Position numbers and translations under genes: made by a program. A stretch of 64,000 nt of DNA, taken from the NCBI GenBank assembly GCA_963457665.1, contig OY735231.1:32617702-32681701 (forward strand), written 5' to 3'. The notes beneath the pieces were generated by a model. That model had not been told where the DNA came from and ran no database searches. It was given only the letters and a program-made list of their open reading frames with translations. Shown in pieces: positions 34,701 to 47,591 of this stretch (the stretch's first letter is position 1; each line of letters starts with the position of its first letter). Source of the stretch: Thysanoteuthis rhombus (Eukaryota > Mollusca > Cephalopoda > Oegopsida > Thysanoteuthidae).

Positions 34701-36609
34701 GCAGCAGGCTCTGTTTGTCTCCACACCATGTGTTTTCTGTATTGCATGGCTATAGTGTGGCAGCTCATAACTGTGATGGTGGTTCTGCCTTGCATTGTAT
34801 TTCTTCTGTGATGTTACAAATCAGCCCCAACTCCTCTCCTCTGGATCCCAAACTTGGTTCTCTTGGATCTACAACTGGTTTGTAGCCGCTGTCTGGAACA
34901 AAAACTGATTCTGTTGAACTTGTTGCTGAGGCTATCCTGGCCTTTTTGAAGATATTGTTATGACTTTCATCCTGATCGTCTGTTCCTGTTGACTGGTAAC
35001 TTGGGCAAAGTTGGAGAACTGCAAAGTGTGGGATGCAATGACTCTGTTGGCATCCAGCTCCAGTCGTTGTTATTGTTGTGCTCTCAACATGACAGCCTGA
35101 AATATATCTCCATTCCATTCATTTTTCAGCCTTTCCTATTCACCTTCATGCCATTGGGAATTCATGAAGCTAACCAATTGGCTTGTTTAAGGAATAAGTT
35201 AATTTTGTGTGATTCCATGTTGAAATTTTTTTCCTTTTTCTCATCTTCCTTTCTGATCAATATAGTTGGCCATGTGACTGTTCAAACTTGCGATTCCTGA
35301 TATCTTCAACTGAATTGGTCCAGCAAATTGAGTGGTCTAAGTCGTCATCAAACATATTTTCACCTTTCTTGGAAAGTAATGTCATTGCTAGACATGAAGT
35401 CTTTTTCTTTTTAACTCTTTCTACTTGCAAATAAGTAGTCTTTAGAGTGCCTCTCCCCCCAAAACCATCCCTCCAGATAAAAGCAAAAAAAAAAAATCCT
35501 TTTTTGGACTCTGCTCATTTGCCTAATTACAAAAACATTTTAATAACTTACCCACAGCTAGAATATGTTACAAAGCAGCTCAAGCTCTTGACAGAGTTCT
35601 GGTAAAAATGTCTGCAAATTTAAACCTAGCTGTTGCTCTCATTTCCCCTTCCCCTCTGAATAACCATTACCCTCTCTTGACCTCCCTCTTTTTAAATTCA
35701 TCTAGTTTAATAGCAGCCTTATACACACCTCCAACCCTACTACAAGCACACTGAGGGGAAAAAAAACCTCTTCCATTTTATCCTTGGATTAGACCACTCT
35801 CTTGCTCTCTCCCTCTCATTATGCAAATTTTGTCTCCCCCCTCCTTAAATTTCAGAATTCTGAGGATATATGTTTGACTATATTTGTTTCTGCTGTTGGT
35901 GTGTAAAACATTTTGAATCTGGACTTGGATGGTGCTAAGGTTCTGAACCCACCACTCAGCATTTGTCCTTCACTCTCCATCCAGCAATTCTGCTGGGAAG
36001 AAAAAGTTATATTTTTATTATTTATTAAGATATTTATTTTCATTGCCCTCTTTTTCCATAAGAATTTTTTTCTTACTGTTGGAAAAAAACAGCATCCCTA
36101 CCCCTGCAGGACAGCTGATAAAATTTCCTATGCATTTGGAACATGTAAAATGATTTCTGTAGTTATTTAACAAAAAAAAAACTATCCTCTCAAAACCACC
36201 TGAAATTTAATGAAAAAGATTCAAATCAGCTTTCATCACTGAAGACAACAAAATTTCTAAATAAATTGCCTGACAATAATTGTAAAAATTTGAATAGATT
36301 TTCTTGTGCAGTGAACATATTACTAATTCTGTTCATTTTTAGCAAATTTTAAAAATATATAACCACAGGAATTGTTTTCTAAGCCTATAAGTTCTTAGGA
36401 AATATCATTGGCCTATTTGGGGGGCCAAGGCGCACTGTTCTTACTCTTTCCCCCACAAATTTTTTTTTCTCTTTCTCTCCAATGACTTTGGATTCTCTAT
36501 AAGAGAAATCTTAGAAATCCTGCTGGTAAGAATCCATGGGATGCATCCATGATATCTGTATCTCGTGGTGCTCATTTACTGGCAAATAATTTTAGAATGG
36601 TCAGTGGAT

Positions 36610-36610
<1 letters not shown>

Positions 36611-36640
<30 letters not shown>
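36611..36640 (+). repeat. T30 homopolymer
   Basis: Thirty consecutive T, the longest single homopolymer run noticed. Confidence 0.97.
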
Positions 36641-36641
<1 letters not shown>

Positions 36642-37105
36642 GCTACCAGTCCTCTATAAAAGCATCACTCTTTATGCTAGTGCCACTGGTTCTTTGATGG
36701 CACGATCCATATCATGATGGCTGCACTGCTAACTCTACTATTCTGGTATGCTAGGTGTCTGGGCCACAGATATCCTAACTCTACACTGGTCATATACTAC
36801 ATTTCTTTTTTTTCTCCCCCCCTCCCTCAATATTTTAATGAAAAAGGCTACTCTACTGAATCTATTGTTGAAGTATAGATGACTCCTTACCTTCCTTATG
36901 AAACCAAGCTACACTAGTGGTTCTTTTGTTCTTTCCTGTTCCTCCTATTCGCATTCCCATTCCAATATCATTGCCTCCTCTTCCTTTGACAATGCAGTGG
37001 AGGTTTTCAGCTCCTTACTATATTTAAGTGCTGCACATGTTTTTTTCTGCCAATTTATCAAATTGGGCATTTGCACTGTGAGGCTATTTTGGGGTGGGGA
37101 AACAG

Positions 37106-37138
<33 letters not shown>

Positions 37139-37216
37139 CCTTCCCATCTCCTCCTTTTTCCTCCCCTACACTCTCCATTAACCCTTTAGTCACTAGTTAT
37201 CCAGTGACAATACACC

Positions 37217-37251
37217 CATATATTATTATAATTATTATTATTATTATTATT
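37217..37251 (+). repeat. (TAT)n microsatellite
   Basis: TTA/TAT trinucleotides with one interruption. Confidence 0.9.
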
Positions 37252-38052
37252 AGTCTACTTGAAATTTTACATTTCCTTTTTAAAGTAAAAATGAATAAAA
37301 ATGAACTGTCATAATAAAAGCTAACAAAAAAAACTGTCTTTTAATTAAAATTTTTATATATATATATCTTATTTTTATTTCATTTTTTTTTTTTTTTTTT
37401 TTTTTAACTCTTGTTGCCGGAAACGCATTTAGAAGGGAAAAAGGTTTTATTTTTATTTATTTTATTAGCTTTTAGTGTCTGTTTACTAAGATAGACTCAA
37501 ATGACTTTTCTTTTTTTTTTTCTTTTTTTTTTCTTTCTTTCCTTTCCTTGTCGCAGCCCAAAGCCATTTTATTTTCTTTTTTTTTTTTTCTCTCTCTTTT
37601 TTTTCAGCATTAGACCAGCATTCAGTGAGTGCTGATAGTCTCAGATGTAAGCATAAGAACATGTGTCCGTTTCTTGTCAGCATTCTGTTGCAGCTTCTTT
37701 CCAGGGTTTCAACACACCTCCAAGAATTGGAATCCACATGGATTTAGAGAAAGATACTTGCATTGCTGCTCTGTGCCTGTGTGTGCATGTATGTATGTAT
37801 GTATGCGTGTGTGTGTTTCTGATCTCCTTCTTCTTTGTTCTCATCTAGAATGAATGAACTGGGAGAAAGTATCTTAATGGTTACTCTTGGGACCTGACTC
37901 CCTCTGTTCCTGCAGGACACACCGAACCATCCTATATTGGATTTGGAAGTGTTTTTATTTGTTGAAGTCACAGGAATTTACTTAATCACTCCCCCGCTCC
38001 CCAATCATTTTGGGGGGATTCTGCATTGAATCCTCATAATTATAATATTGGA

Positions 38053-38083
38053 TTATAATAATAATAATAATAATGATGATGAT
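38053..38083 (+). repeat. (AAT)n(GAT)n microsatellite
   Basis: ATA ATA... passing into ATG ATG ATG, near the proposed 3' end of the ZCCHC transcript. Confidence 0.9.
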
Positions 38084-38237
38084 ACTACAGAACTATTAAT
38101 CAGTTAATGTCAGTGAAATGTGGTCCAAACGTGTAGCAAGTGGATATGTGCAGCCCTAACATCCTGACATCTCCTCTTGGGGTGGCTGTCCATCCTGGCT
38201 GCTGTAATGATTATTGTTAGGGAGTCTTTAGATTTGA

Positions 38238-38243
38238 AATAAA
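38238..38243 (+). promoter_or_regulatory. Candidate polyadenylation signal for the ZCCHC gene
   Basis: Canonical AATAAA with a T/GT-rich element (acttgttttgac) about 20 bases downstream, at the end of the composition-shifted stretch after the stop. Other AATAAA copies occur nearby, so the choice is tentative. Confidence 0.35.
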
Positions 38244-38758
38244 GGCTTCTAAACCCAACTTGTTTTGACTTCATTTCATTTAGTTTATATGATTTTCTTG
38301 ATTTAGTTTTCATTTTGCTATGGTGTTGCTTGAAATTATTTTAAAGAAAGAAAAGAAAAAAAATTCAATTTCTTGTTGAAATATCAAAATACAAGATAAA
38401 TTTGAAAAATTGTATTTATTTTTAGGTTATGGTAATTTTGTAAAAACTAAAAAGAATGGTAAACAGTATACAACAGCATGCCTAATGAGATTCTTGAAGA
38501 GTGAAAAATTCTTATTTGTTTTATAGGATTTGAGGAAACTTCCTTGTGTTTTAATTTTCAAAATTATTATTAATGTAACAGATTGTTGCAAAGAGTTTAA
38601 TATTACATATAAATGATACTCATGACAATAGTTGTAATGTCAATATTAACTTGGGATTAAGCCCCCCCCCTTTTTTTCTTTATTATAAATATCAACTTAT
38701 GATTTCAGTATTAGTTTATTTGGACCTTTTTCATGAATTAAAAAAAAAAATTCATTTA

Positions 38759-38830
38759 CAGTAAACCCTCAGTTCAAATGGACCACAATATAACTTATCA
38801 GATTTTGCGGATACTTTAACTGCGAATATA
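38759..38830 (+). mobile_element. Pogo/Tigger-like terminal sequence, copy 1
   Basis: Begins CAGTAAACCCTCAGTT, the same 16-mer as 40160-40175, and continues with gga..., typical of pogo-type DNA transposon ends (CAGT...CCTC...). No inverted partner was found, so a fragment or a very diverged MITE. Confidence 0.45.
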
Positions 38831-40159
38831 TTGTGCATGTAAGTGATCGGGGATGCCAAATCGGCTATTTGGGGGCTAAATCTAGCCTGACTTTTCCCTA
38901 TCTAGGAATAGTAAACAAAGCCTGGCCATTATAAAACAAACAGCTGATTTAATTTTATTCTATAGCTAACTCAAAACATTGATTAAGTGGATGTTTTCTT
39001 TACAAATTCATAAATTGTCTTTGTATTTATAATCTGTGGTGTTTTCTCACAACTCTTCTGCAGAAGTTTTGAAATGGGTATTTATGCTGTTATCTCTCTC
39101 TCTCTCTGTAGAAAGTACCAGCGTTTTTTGAGAGGAATTAATTTTTTTAAAAAGTTCCATATAATCTGGGAATAAGTAACAAGTTTTATATATTTAATAT
39201 GAATAATACTGGATAGTTTGTTCACAAACACAACATTCCTGTAATATGATTTATTACAGGATTTGAAAATGAATCCATATAGTTGAATTATGAATTATCA
39301 AATTGGACTACAGAAGTAAATTAATTAATTAACATATATTAATTTTTTTGTATCTCAAAATTGTTTCAATTCCATAGTTTGTAAAAATAACCATCGCACT
39401 AAGTATAGAAAGAGTCAACCTTTTTTGGAAATACAGTGGAACATTGCAGAATGTTTCCAGATGAGTAAGTGAAGTGATTAGGCAGCCAGTAGAATTGCGG
39501 CCAAATCAACGTCAGCCTAAAAAGATTCTGAATCATGAATGCCACTGTTTTATATCATATTTATCTTTTCCTGTTAGATTCGGTTATTTTCCGGTCTCAA
39601 CTCCTTTTCATGTGGTTTTAATTTTTGCTTTCTATTCAAGTTTCCTTTTTGAGAACCTTCCAACATTTGTCTTGTTAGAAGTAGGGGGGGTGCATTTTTA
39701 CAAATCTTCAAGCAGCCATTTTATATTTTGATTGAAGATCACATCAGGACTGGCCATAGGGTTCCTTGTCCTATAGACAAGCTGAACTATAGCACCCTTT
39801 AAAGAATAGTGTTATCTTGTTTATTTTTACTGAGAGAAAAATAGATTTATAGGAATATCTGTAGAAACTAAACGTCAATAGTTTAAATTGCAATACATTA
39901 TTTAAATGAGCTTGTTGGTCAAGAGATTTTCTTTTTGACCAAATGTTTCTCTTGTGAAAATTTGAAAACCCCTGGTGTCTAATGCCGATCCTGCTGGGTG
40001 TGATACTACTGTGGGTTCTGGAAGATAGTCAACTTTTGCTTGGTAATCAATCTTTTTGAAGAAAAAATTTTTTAGGTGGAAGAAAATATTCATTTTTCTA
40101 AACTCTTATAAGCATATTTGAGAAAGAAATGTTTGCTTCAAGTTAATGATTATAGTATA

Positions 40160-40250
40160 CAGTAAACCCTCAGTTTAACGGATTGATAGGGGCAAATAGT
40201 TGTCTGTTAATTGCAAATATCCGTTAAATCGAATGTTATTTGAGAAATTC
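40160..40250 (+). mobile_element. Pogo/Tigger-like terminal sequence, copy 2
   Basis: Begins TACAGTAAACCCTCAGTTTA; internal GGATTGATAGGGGCAAATAG and ATCCGTTAAATCGAATG read like the AACCCTCGTTTATCCG style of pogo ends. The TA before CAGT could be half of a target duplication. Confidence 0.5.
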
Positions 40251-43174
40251 TCCCTCCCTTTACTTCTCAAAATCATATTCAGCTATTTCGATAGAACATG
40301 AAATTTATTGAATAATGATACAGAACAAGTCGGTAAATTTCTCAGACTTGGAAGTAATAATTGTATTGAAATGCCAAGATTGTTCAAGAGACGATTTTTC
40401 AATTAACTTCGATTTTGCACACTTACTTTTAAATCTTGTACCTGTTGATGCCATTTTAAGTTAAGGATAAAAAAATTATCCAATGAATAAAAGTAAACAT
40501 TTGAAAATTGCAGATAACAGGATGAATAAATTAAGATAAATCCCAAAATATCTAGTTGTTCCAGATAATTATATAAAAAAAATTATCCAATATTGCGGCA
40601 AAAAAATATCCAAAAATCTAGATTTTCCAGGAAATTCTCCAAATACACTACACATTAAGCCTTCATTCTTTTTCAGTTTTTAGAAATATTAAGTTTTGAG
40701 TTTGTAAAAATATGGCTATTTTAAAAAAAAAAAAAAAAAAAAAATCAGTCATACATGACAACGGAAAGTAAGTGTCTAGTTTAGCTTTGTTTCAGTTACA
40801 CGGTAAATCAACGACCCCTTTGTAAAACCTTTTGAAAAAAAATCCCTGGAGGTTGTAGGGTGTAATGGAAACTACTGGAAGAGAGAAAATCCTTCTACGG
40901 TGTGAGATTCAAAGAAATAAATTTTAACCCTACATTGAAAAAAAAAAAAAAAACGAACTCTAACTAATAAACTTAGACGTTAGAAATTGTCTCAAAGTAT
41001 ATTTAGTTGTAAATATACTTGAGGTAAACAAAATTTAGGCTTAAAAAATTGAAGTAATTTTTTTTTTTTTTTTTTTTTTTCTTGGGTTGGTTATGTAACT
41101 TCTTTCTTTTTCCTCCCTGTGTAATCCACTACATTTGGTACAGATTTAAAATAGTAAAAACAAACGGAAAATTTGAAGTGTTTTTTAAACAGTATAACAA
41201 AATTTGTTAAATGGGAAACATTTGCTATGAAATGAATATGCCACAGACACAAATAAGTTTCCAGTTTCTGAGCCCAGATACATTGTCAAAAATGTTATGT
41301 GAACCAATTCAAAAAAAAAAAATCTCATTTGTTACACCTGAATTTATAAGTCTGTCTCAAAGTAAGTCAATGAAAGACTGTTTAGTCTTTCTCTCACTAT
41401 TTTACTCACAAGTTGTTACAGGCAGCAGCGCAAGTGCCACCCTGGGGATTTGGCAAAATTTTGATATTTTAGATGATTGGTAAAAGTTCAGGGCTTGAGC
41501 CTTATCAAATATCTTGAAATATCAACATATTTTTATATTTAAAAAAAACTTTTTTTTAATTTCTTTTTTTGTTTGCAAAAGAAATTTGTATCTGAGCATC
41601 ATTAAGAAAAATTAAGAATTGATATCCAATATCTACAAATGATTGCATTTCTCAAAACGCAACAAAAATACCTAATGTTTAGAAATAAGATATCAGAGTT
41701 GACAATGCTAAAACTAATTTAGTTTTATTTATTTATTTTTATTTTTATTTTATTTATTTATTTTATTTTTTTTTTTTTTTTTGTGTAATCAAAGTATCTG
41801 CCAAAACCATTGTACCGGGGGAGGGGGCTGTCGAACTGAGTGTTTATTGTACTTATATTTTATTTAAAATGTTTCAAATTTTATCGGTAATTTTAATTCA
41901 AAGACTTCTCAACACTCAATTCTCAATCATTAACTTATGAAGATTTGACAGTAGGTTTCTTCATTGTTTAAAATCATTTCTCTACTACAGTACAGCCAGA
42001 AAAGATCCAATGTTTTCCATATCTGATTCAAGTAGAATAAAATTGGATAACATAGAACAAAACAGAAAATAGACTAGTAGTATTTTCATTTTGATGAATG
42101 AGCTGGGCTCTTTCCATCAAGTAACTCAATTTCAGACAGTTTCCGAGCGACACACCTGCGTATCATTTTTGATCGCACAAAATTTGATTCAGTTTTGACT
42201 ACTCCCAAGATTCTAACCTTTATAAACCTTGTATACCCCTGTAATATCATTTCTATAATCCTAGGGGTATACCTACCCCAGTTTGAGAACTCTTAACCTA
42301 AAATACATACACACTTTGTAATGTATCAATAGATGTAGTTAGACTTGTTATATCGGGAACTCCTTTCAACTTTTGTGGTATTTGCTTTAATTTTAAAGAA
42401 AAAACAAAAGTTGAATTAATTTAATTCAGCTGGAAAGGGGGTCAATTTTTTATCAAAAAGCTACTGCCCTCACATTTTATTTGAGTTCAATAACTTAATT
42501 ATAATTCATTGGTCATAGATAACATAATTTTCATCTCTGTAAAAATCATATCAACACTCACTTTCCCCTGAATTGTGTTCTTCAGATTTCTGGCTAGAAT
42601 CAAGTTCTATTATACTTATTAACAGAATTGTTTTCTTCATAATGTTTATTCTAGGTAATTGAAAAATAAGTCAAGTGAGTTTCAAGATAAAAACTCATTT
42701 GAAATGTTCTGTAAAGAATTAGTGATAATAATTAAATCCACTTTTTCTGACAAAACCATTCTGAAGTAAATACAGACTGTCCCAGGGAAGTGTCAGATTT
42801 TTTGAAAGCTTCATCCTTTTTATTATCAATATTATGTTTAGTGAAATTTGGGGAAACCTTACTCGGAGTGATTGCATCAGAATTCTGATATTTTTTTTTC
42901 TATTTGTGGGAGAGATTGAAAATCTATATTTGAACGAGATAAATGATAGATCTATTTGCGTATTTTTATTTGGGGCCAGATTTATCCAAGCTGTCGAAGT
43001 TTATAACAAATGTAATCGTGGGTGTTGCTACCTTTGGAATCTGTCAATGGAGGTATCTTGATTTTAAGTGAACCGAGCTGTGCAAATAGAGCTAGAACCA
43101 AAGCTTAGGAAAAGGGGTGGGCTCAATTACAATGTAAGTTAATGCTAATTTTCTTTTTCATTGATACCTTCCCT

Positions 43175-43197
43175 ACACACACACACACACACACACT
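43175..43197 (+). repeat. (CA)n microsatellite
   Basis: About eleven CA units. Confidence 0.95.
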
Positions 43198-43742
43198 ACT
43201 TTGCAGCCGAGACATATCAGGCACGTGACAGTTTCTATTGAGTGAGTGACCACACCCAACGGTTTCGAGCCTGCACACCTGCTATCAGTTTTCTTGAGGA
43301 AGGTTTACAGAAATAAATAATTGTTACTATCAAGAGGATAGAGTATTTTCAGTAAGAATCTACCCTCTTCTTTTCTCTCTCTTTTTTTTTTTTTTTTTCC
43401 CCGACTGCATCAATACCACAAACAACAACAAAATATTTTTGAGTCTAATAAACCAGAAGGCCTTTATTCATATTTTGTTTTTACACATAAAATTGCTAAA
43501 GTATTTCCAAATGAAAAAAAATTAAACTTGTCAGACTACACACATCTTCCTGTTCAATCCCTTAATTCTCAGCCTGACAAGGGAAAATAACTGAATTTCT
43601 TTCTTTTCTCACACAGCTGTATGAGAAAAGTGTTTAAAAATTATTTAAACCATGTCTTAGTAACAATGTCTATCCATGAAGCTATTTGATTTTCGTTTTC
43701 TCCAAGGTAAAAAAACAAAACATTGTTTTCAAAAAGTCACTT

Positions 43743-43759
43743 TGTGTGTGTGTGTGTGT
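43743..43759 (+). repeat. (TG)n microsatellite
   Basis: About eight TG units. Confidence 0.9.
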
Positions 43760-44279
43760 AATCCTAGTAGTATGTAGTAAGGTGATGTTTAGTTATAATA
43801 AAGGTCAGTCATTTCTATGTATGCCTCCCAGAAAAAGTGTATGCAAATATAAGCTGATTTTATTGTTTATTGAACCACAAAGTAGCTAAAAAAAAAAACC
43901 CTGAAGAAAACAGAAGCCATCTTGCATTTCCTGTGTTGCAATAGCCTATAAGATGAATTTATAAGGCTGATAAACACCCCCTCCTCCTCCTCTTAATTCT
44001 TTATTCTTCTCCTTTCTCTTCTGCTTGTGATTTTTTTCATTACTACTCATTTGTTGAGGACAATGTCAGTTAAAAACAACTGAGCTACTAGTGTCTCTGA
44101 ACCCCAATATATGGAGACAAGTCAGGGAAGATGAAGTGTGATAATGTTCTGCAGACTGCAAATTCCTTAGGTGTAGTTTTCTTTCAGATTCTTTATGGTT
44201 ATAGCTGTATTCATCATTGATGGTGGCCTTTTCTTGAGCAGTTTTATGACGATAATGAAATCTTGGCTTTGTCATGAAA

Positions 44280-44385
44280 GCTCACCCATTAGTCAACCTA
44301 GAGAGATGGGTACTACTGGACCTTATTTGTTGAATTCTGGACTAAATCTTGGTTCAAATCTGCTTGTCCAGTGACTGTATATTTT
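44280..44385 (+). repeat. Possible decayed SINE head
   Basis: GGTTCAAATCT at 44351-44361 matches the B box at 9 of 11 positions. TAGTCAACCTAGAG about 50 bases upstream is a poor A box. Confidence 0.35.
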
Positions 44386-46355
44386 ATTTATCAAACTTCA
44401 GTTTTTTTGGGTTTTTTTTTTTTTTTTTTTTTTTTTTACCTCATTTTTCCTGATAGTGGGATGTTGGGTCACACTTGCTTTATCCACTTCTCCAATTTCA
44501 GTTATGAACAAAATGGTGTCACTTATTGCTTTACTGTTCACTTTCAGTTTAAGTAATTACAAAAGGTAAAGAAAAAAAAAATTGTAAAAAATCAGTTTCT
44601 ATATTTCTTTTATTATATGAGATTGATGTTCAGTATTCAATTTTTTGTTTTGTCAGTTGTATTTGCTATTTAGGAACAAGCTAGATAGTGTGGTCCCTCA
44701 TTGTAATCTTACATTCAATGTATGAAATGTCGATGCACATGTTACAATTATGGGACAGAGGTTGTACAAATATGTTTTAACATAAATGTACTTATTGCAA
44801 TAGTTCTTGAGGATGGCTTTCTTCTTGAAGTAGGATTCATTGAGTTTACTGTGACCTTCATAATCTTCCATTTGTATTCTCAAGTTGGTCTGATTCCTTG
44901 ATCTATATACCATGCCTGTTCTGCATTGGCTATGGTTGGTTGAATACTGGCTGTGGGAAGAACAGACCTACTTAATGTAAAGATTGTCCTTGAGATTTTT
45001 TTTATTGTTTATGCTGGAATAATTGAATCTTGTTACTTTTTGTTAGGGAAAAGTAAGGATGTGTCACTTTGAGTCAGTTTAGTTGAAAAATATAATTGAA
45101 GCGGTTTGTTGAAAAGTCATGGTGTATCAGTAATGAAAATGGCTTCCTTACCGCCAAATTGGAGTTCTTGTTAATATTCTATTGAATGTATGTAAAGAGA
45201 AAAAAAAGTTCTATGAAATTAATGTTCCAATAAAATTGCTTCATTTTTTTCAATTGATATTTAGAGATGGATTTTAAACTTAGGAGTAATGGCTGCTTTG
45301 TTGAAATGTAATGAAAATTTAAGAAAATCCAAAATTGGGTTTTTGCTGTTTTAAATGATGTAGCTGCTTCAGCACACCTGGCTGTCTTGTAATCAGCAAA
45401 CCCCTTTTTTGGGGGGAGAAAAAAGAATTAATTCCCAGGAGGATAACTCCTGATCGTCTACAGAAACCTTTTTTGCTCTTTGGTCACTTGAGAGGAGAAA
45501 GAGGGGGAAAAAGCTGTAGCAGTCCCAGAAAGACCCTTCGAGGAAGATTTACAGAATGGTGCCAAGAACAAATCAATGGAACATTGATTAGATTTAACAG
45601 CTTCCAAATTTGTGGATTGGGGTGCAGATCTTTTTTCGTGGTGGTCTGTGCCGGGTTACGAAAGTAGAAATAAATGCATATCAACACCATCTGTCTGAAT
45701 TGTGTCATCCTTCTCTGTCGTGCTAAGGAAAAATCATCAGGGAGCAATTTTGAACGAGTTCAACACATCTATGTTAGTTGAAAAACAAAGAAATATAAGT
45801 GACTAATTCTTGTCATTACAAACATGAAAAGAAATCTCTTGACTCAGTTGTTTTTTTTTGCCCCCCCCCCCCCTGCAAGTTAACCCTCCCTGCCATGTTC
45901 AGATAGGACAGCAGAACAATAGTCTAACAGATATCTCATTCACCTGCGGATTGCCAGGTGAGATGCTTGAATCGTTGCAGGATTCACTTTATTTTGTATA
46001 TCAGATGGAAAAGCAAGACAGAGAAGTAGCAAGGGTTTTACGTAATATAAAATGAGTTTAGTCTCATTGGCATATAGCCACATGAATCAAGCAACTAAGC
46101 ACTTATCCACACAAATGTGTGTTGGGTCACTCAGCAAAAAAGGCTTCGTACCACATTGTATCTCTATAGGAGGAGGGATAGATCTTTGATGGATGGGCAT
46201 CCTGCTGTTGGGTGACGGTTAATGAGATAGTCTGGCAAACCATTACTATTGTATCGTGAGTTGAATCCTTACTAGGTACATACACCTGTAGCCTTATGCT
46301 AGACCTTTTGGCAAGGGTCAAGTTCACTTTCAATGAATCTGAGCAGTCAAGTACA

Positions 46356-46380
46356 CACATATATATATATATATATATAC
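46356..46380 (+). repeat. (CA)(TA)n microsatellite
   Basis: acacacatatatat... ending in atac. Confidence 0.9.
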
Positions 46381-47398
46381 TGGCCCTATCAAAGTTGACT
46401 ATGGGTGTAACCAGCCTGTAAAATTTAGGGAAAAAAAAGAAACCTGACTGCTGATCAAGTTGGTGAGAAATTTAACTTGTCCAAAGATGATTTGTATTGA
46501 CAATCCAAAAATATCAAAAGAAATTAACTAAAATATCCAACATATCACTGAGCCTTCATTTACTGCATGCTATATCAAAATATATCATTACATTAAAAGA
46601 ATCAAATAAAATAATTATATTTAATTCATTATATGTACAATGCATTTTTCAATTTGGATATTGTTTTGCTATCTTGAATATTATTCTCCATGTAGAAATA
46701 TCTAAACTTACCTGATATATAAAATATTTTTATATTTCTTATTCCTGAATGCAACAGAAGATGTTTAAATTTAGATATAAAATATCTTAGCAATGTTGAC
46801 TCTGATCTCTTTGCTTTACTTTTCTCATTCCTCAACATCTAATGAAGAACTTTCAAAGTCAGGTGACCAAAATAAGCAAAGAAAAAATTGCAGGAATACA
46901 TTAACATTGTCACTTTTGAAGTTCGTATGATCAGAAATCTAGGGAGGGTGTTATATCTGTTCAGTCAGCCTCTGATACTGATTCATCTGAATATTTTGAA
47001 AAGAAAAAATAATAAAAGATCTTTTTTTTCAACTCCAACCAACAATAGCAGAGGCTGAGAAATTTACTTGCCCGAGAAAGATAGAGAGTTGACTCAAGTG
47101 GTCGAGTTAATCTCACAGGCTGGGTGCAACTGTTCTTTTAGTTATTTACTGCCTATTTAATAGTTATATAGAAGTTGGGCATACCAAGGTGGGTGAGCAA
47201 ACGAGCTGAGATGAGACATTTTTGTCACAATATTTGGCAGTGTGACAAAGTGCAGTATTGCTTTCATGTCTTGCCCAACAACATTATGTCAAGTGAAAAT
47301 GAACAGCCTCAGCTGAAATTTGAATTTGGTTTGATTCTATTTTACTTATCAATAATCATTGCATGGGCGTACACATACATACACACTCACATAAACAC

Positions 47399-47400
<2 letters not shown>

Positions 47401-47460
<60 letters not shown>
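47401..47460 (+). repeat. (TA)n microsatellite
   Basis: About 28 TA units after cacacgtg and before gcag. Confidence 0.97.
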
Positions 47461-47461
<1 letters not shown>

Positions 47462-47555
47462 GCCCTTATAACATATTTTACCCACAAGGCATAGCTCCTG
47501 ATAGTGAACTCTGGTTCCACATGGGAACTTTAAACACATACTCACACAACACACA

Positions 47556-47591
47556 CCACTGAAGATGGGAAAAATCCCGAAACATGTCTGG
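47556..47591 (+). ncRNA. Hammerhead-ribozyme-like motif, probably retroelement-derived
   Basis: CCA then CTGAAGA (47559-47565), one extra T, stem GGGA/TCCC with loop AAAA (47567-47578), then GAAAC (47579-47583), AT, GTC (47586-47588), TGG. This reads as the hammerhead core C3UGANGA9, stem II, GAAA, a two-pair stem III (AC with GU) and a GUC cleavage triplet, with CCA/TGG as stem I. Odd points: an extra T between A9 and stem II, and very short stems I and III. Minimal type I hammerheads are known in Penelope-like and other retroelements. Activity is unproven. Confidence 0.35.

Larger units (their letters stand above)
33107..38270 (+). other. Probable long 3' UTR of the ZCCHC gene
   Basis: No splice-supported coding follows the stop. 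The stretch is less AT-rich than the introns, with many pyrimidine tracts, (TA)n at 34.6 kb, a 30-base T run at 36611-36640, (TAT)n at 37.2 kb and (AAT/GAT)n at 38.06 kb. A canonical AATAAA at 38238-38243 followed by T/GT-rich DNA could end it; another AATAAA lies near 37310. Vertebrate ZCCHC2 and ZCCHC14 also have long 3' UTRs. The extent is an inference. Confidence 0.45.

Noticed and set aside
34427..34885. Cluster of open frames on both strands
   Set aside because: All are carried by the TA/CA/TG microsatellite at 34.6 kb.
42375..42440. Possible long hairpin (aacttttgt ... acaaaagtt, then ggaaagg)
   Set aside because: Pairing is short and interrupted, with an AT-rich loop; not distinguishable from chance here.
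45473..46055. Open frames on both strands, including a Pro-rich start
   Set aside because: No family likeness, no splice signals, and a poly-C run creates the Pro-rich start.
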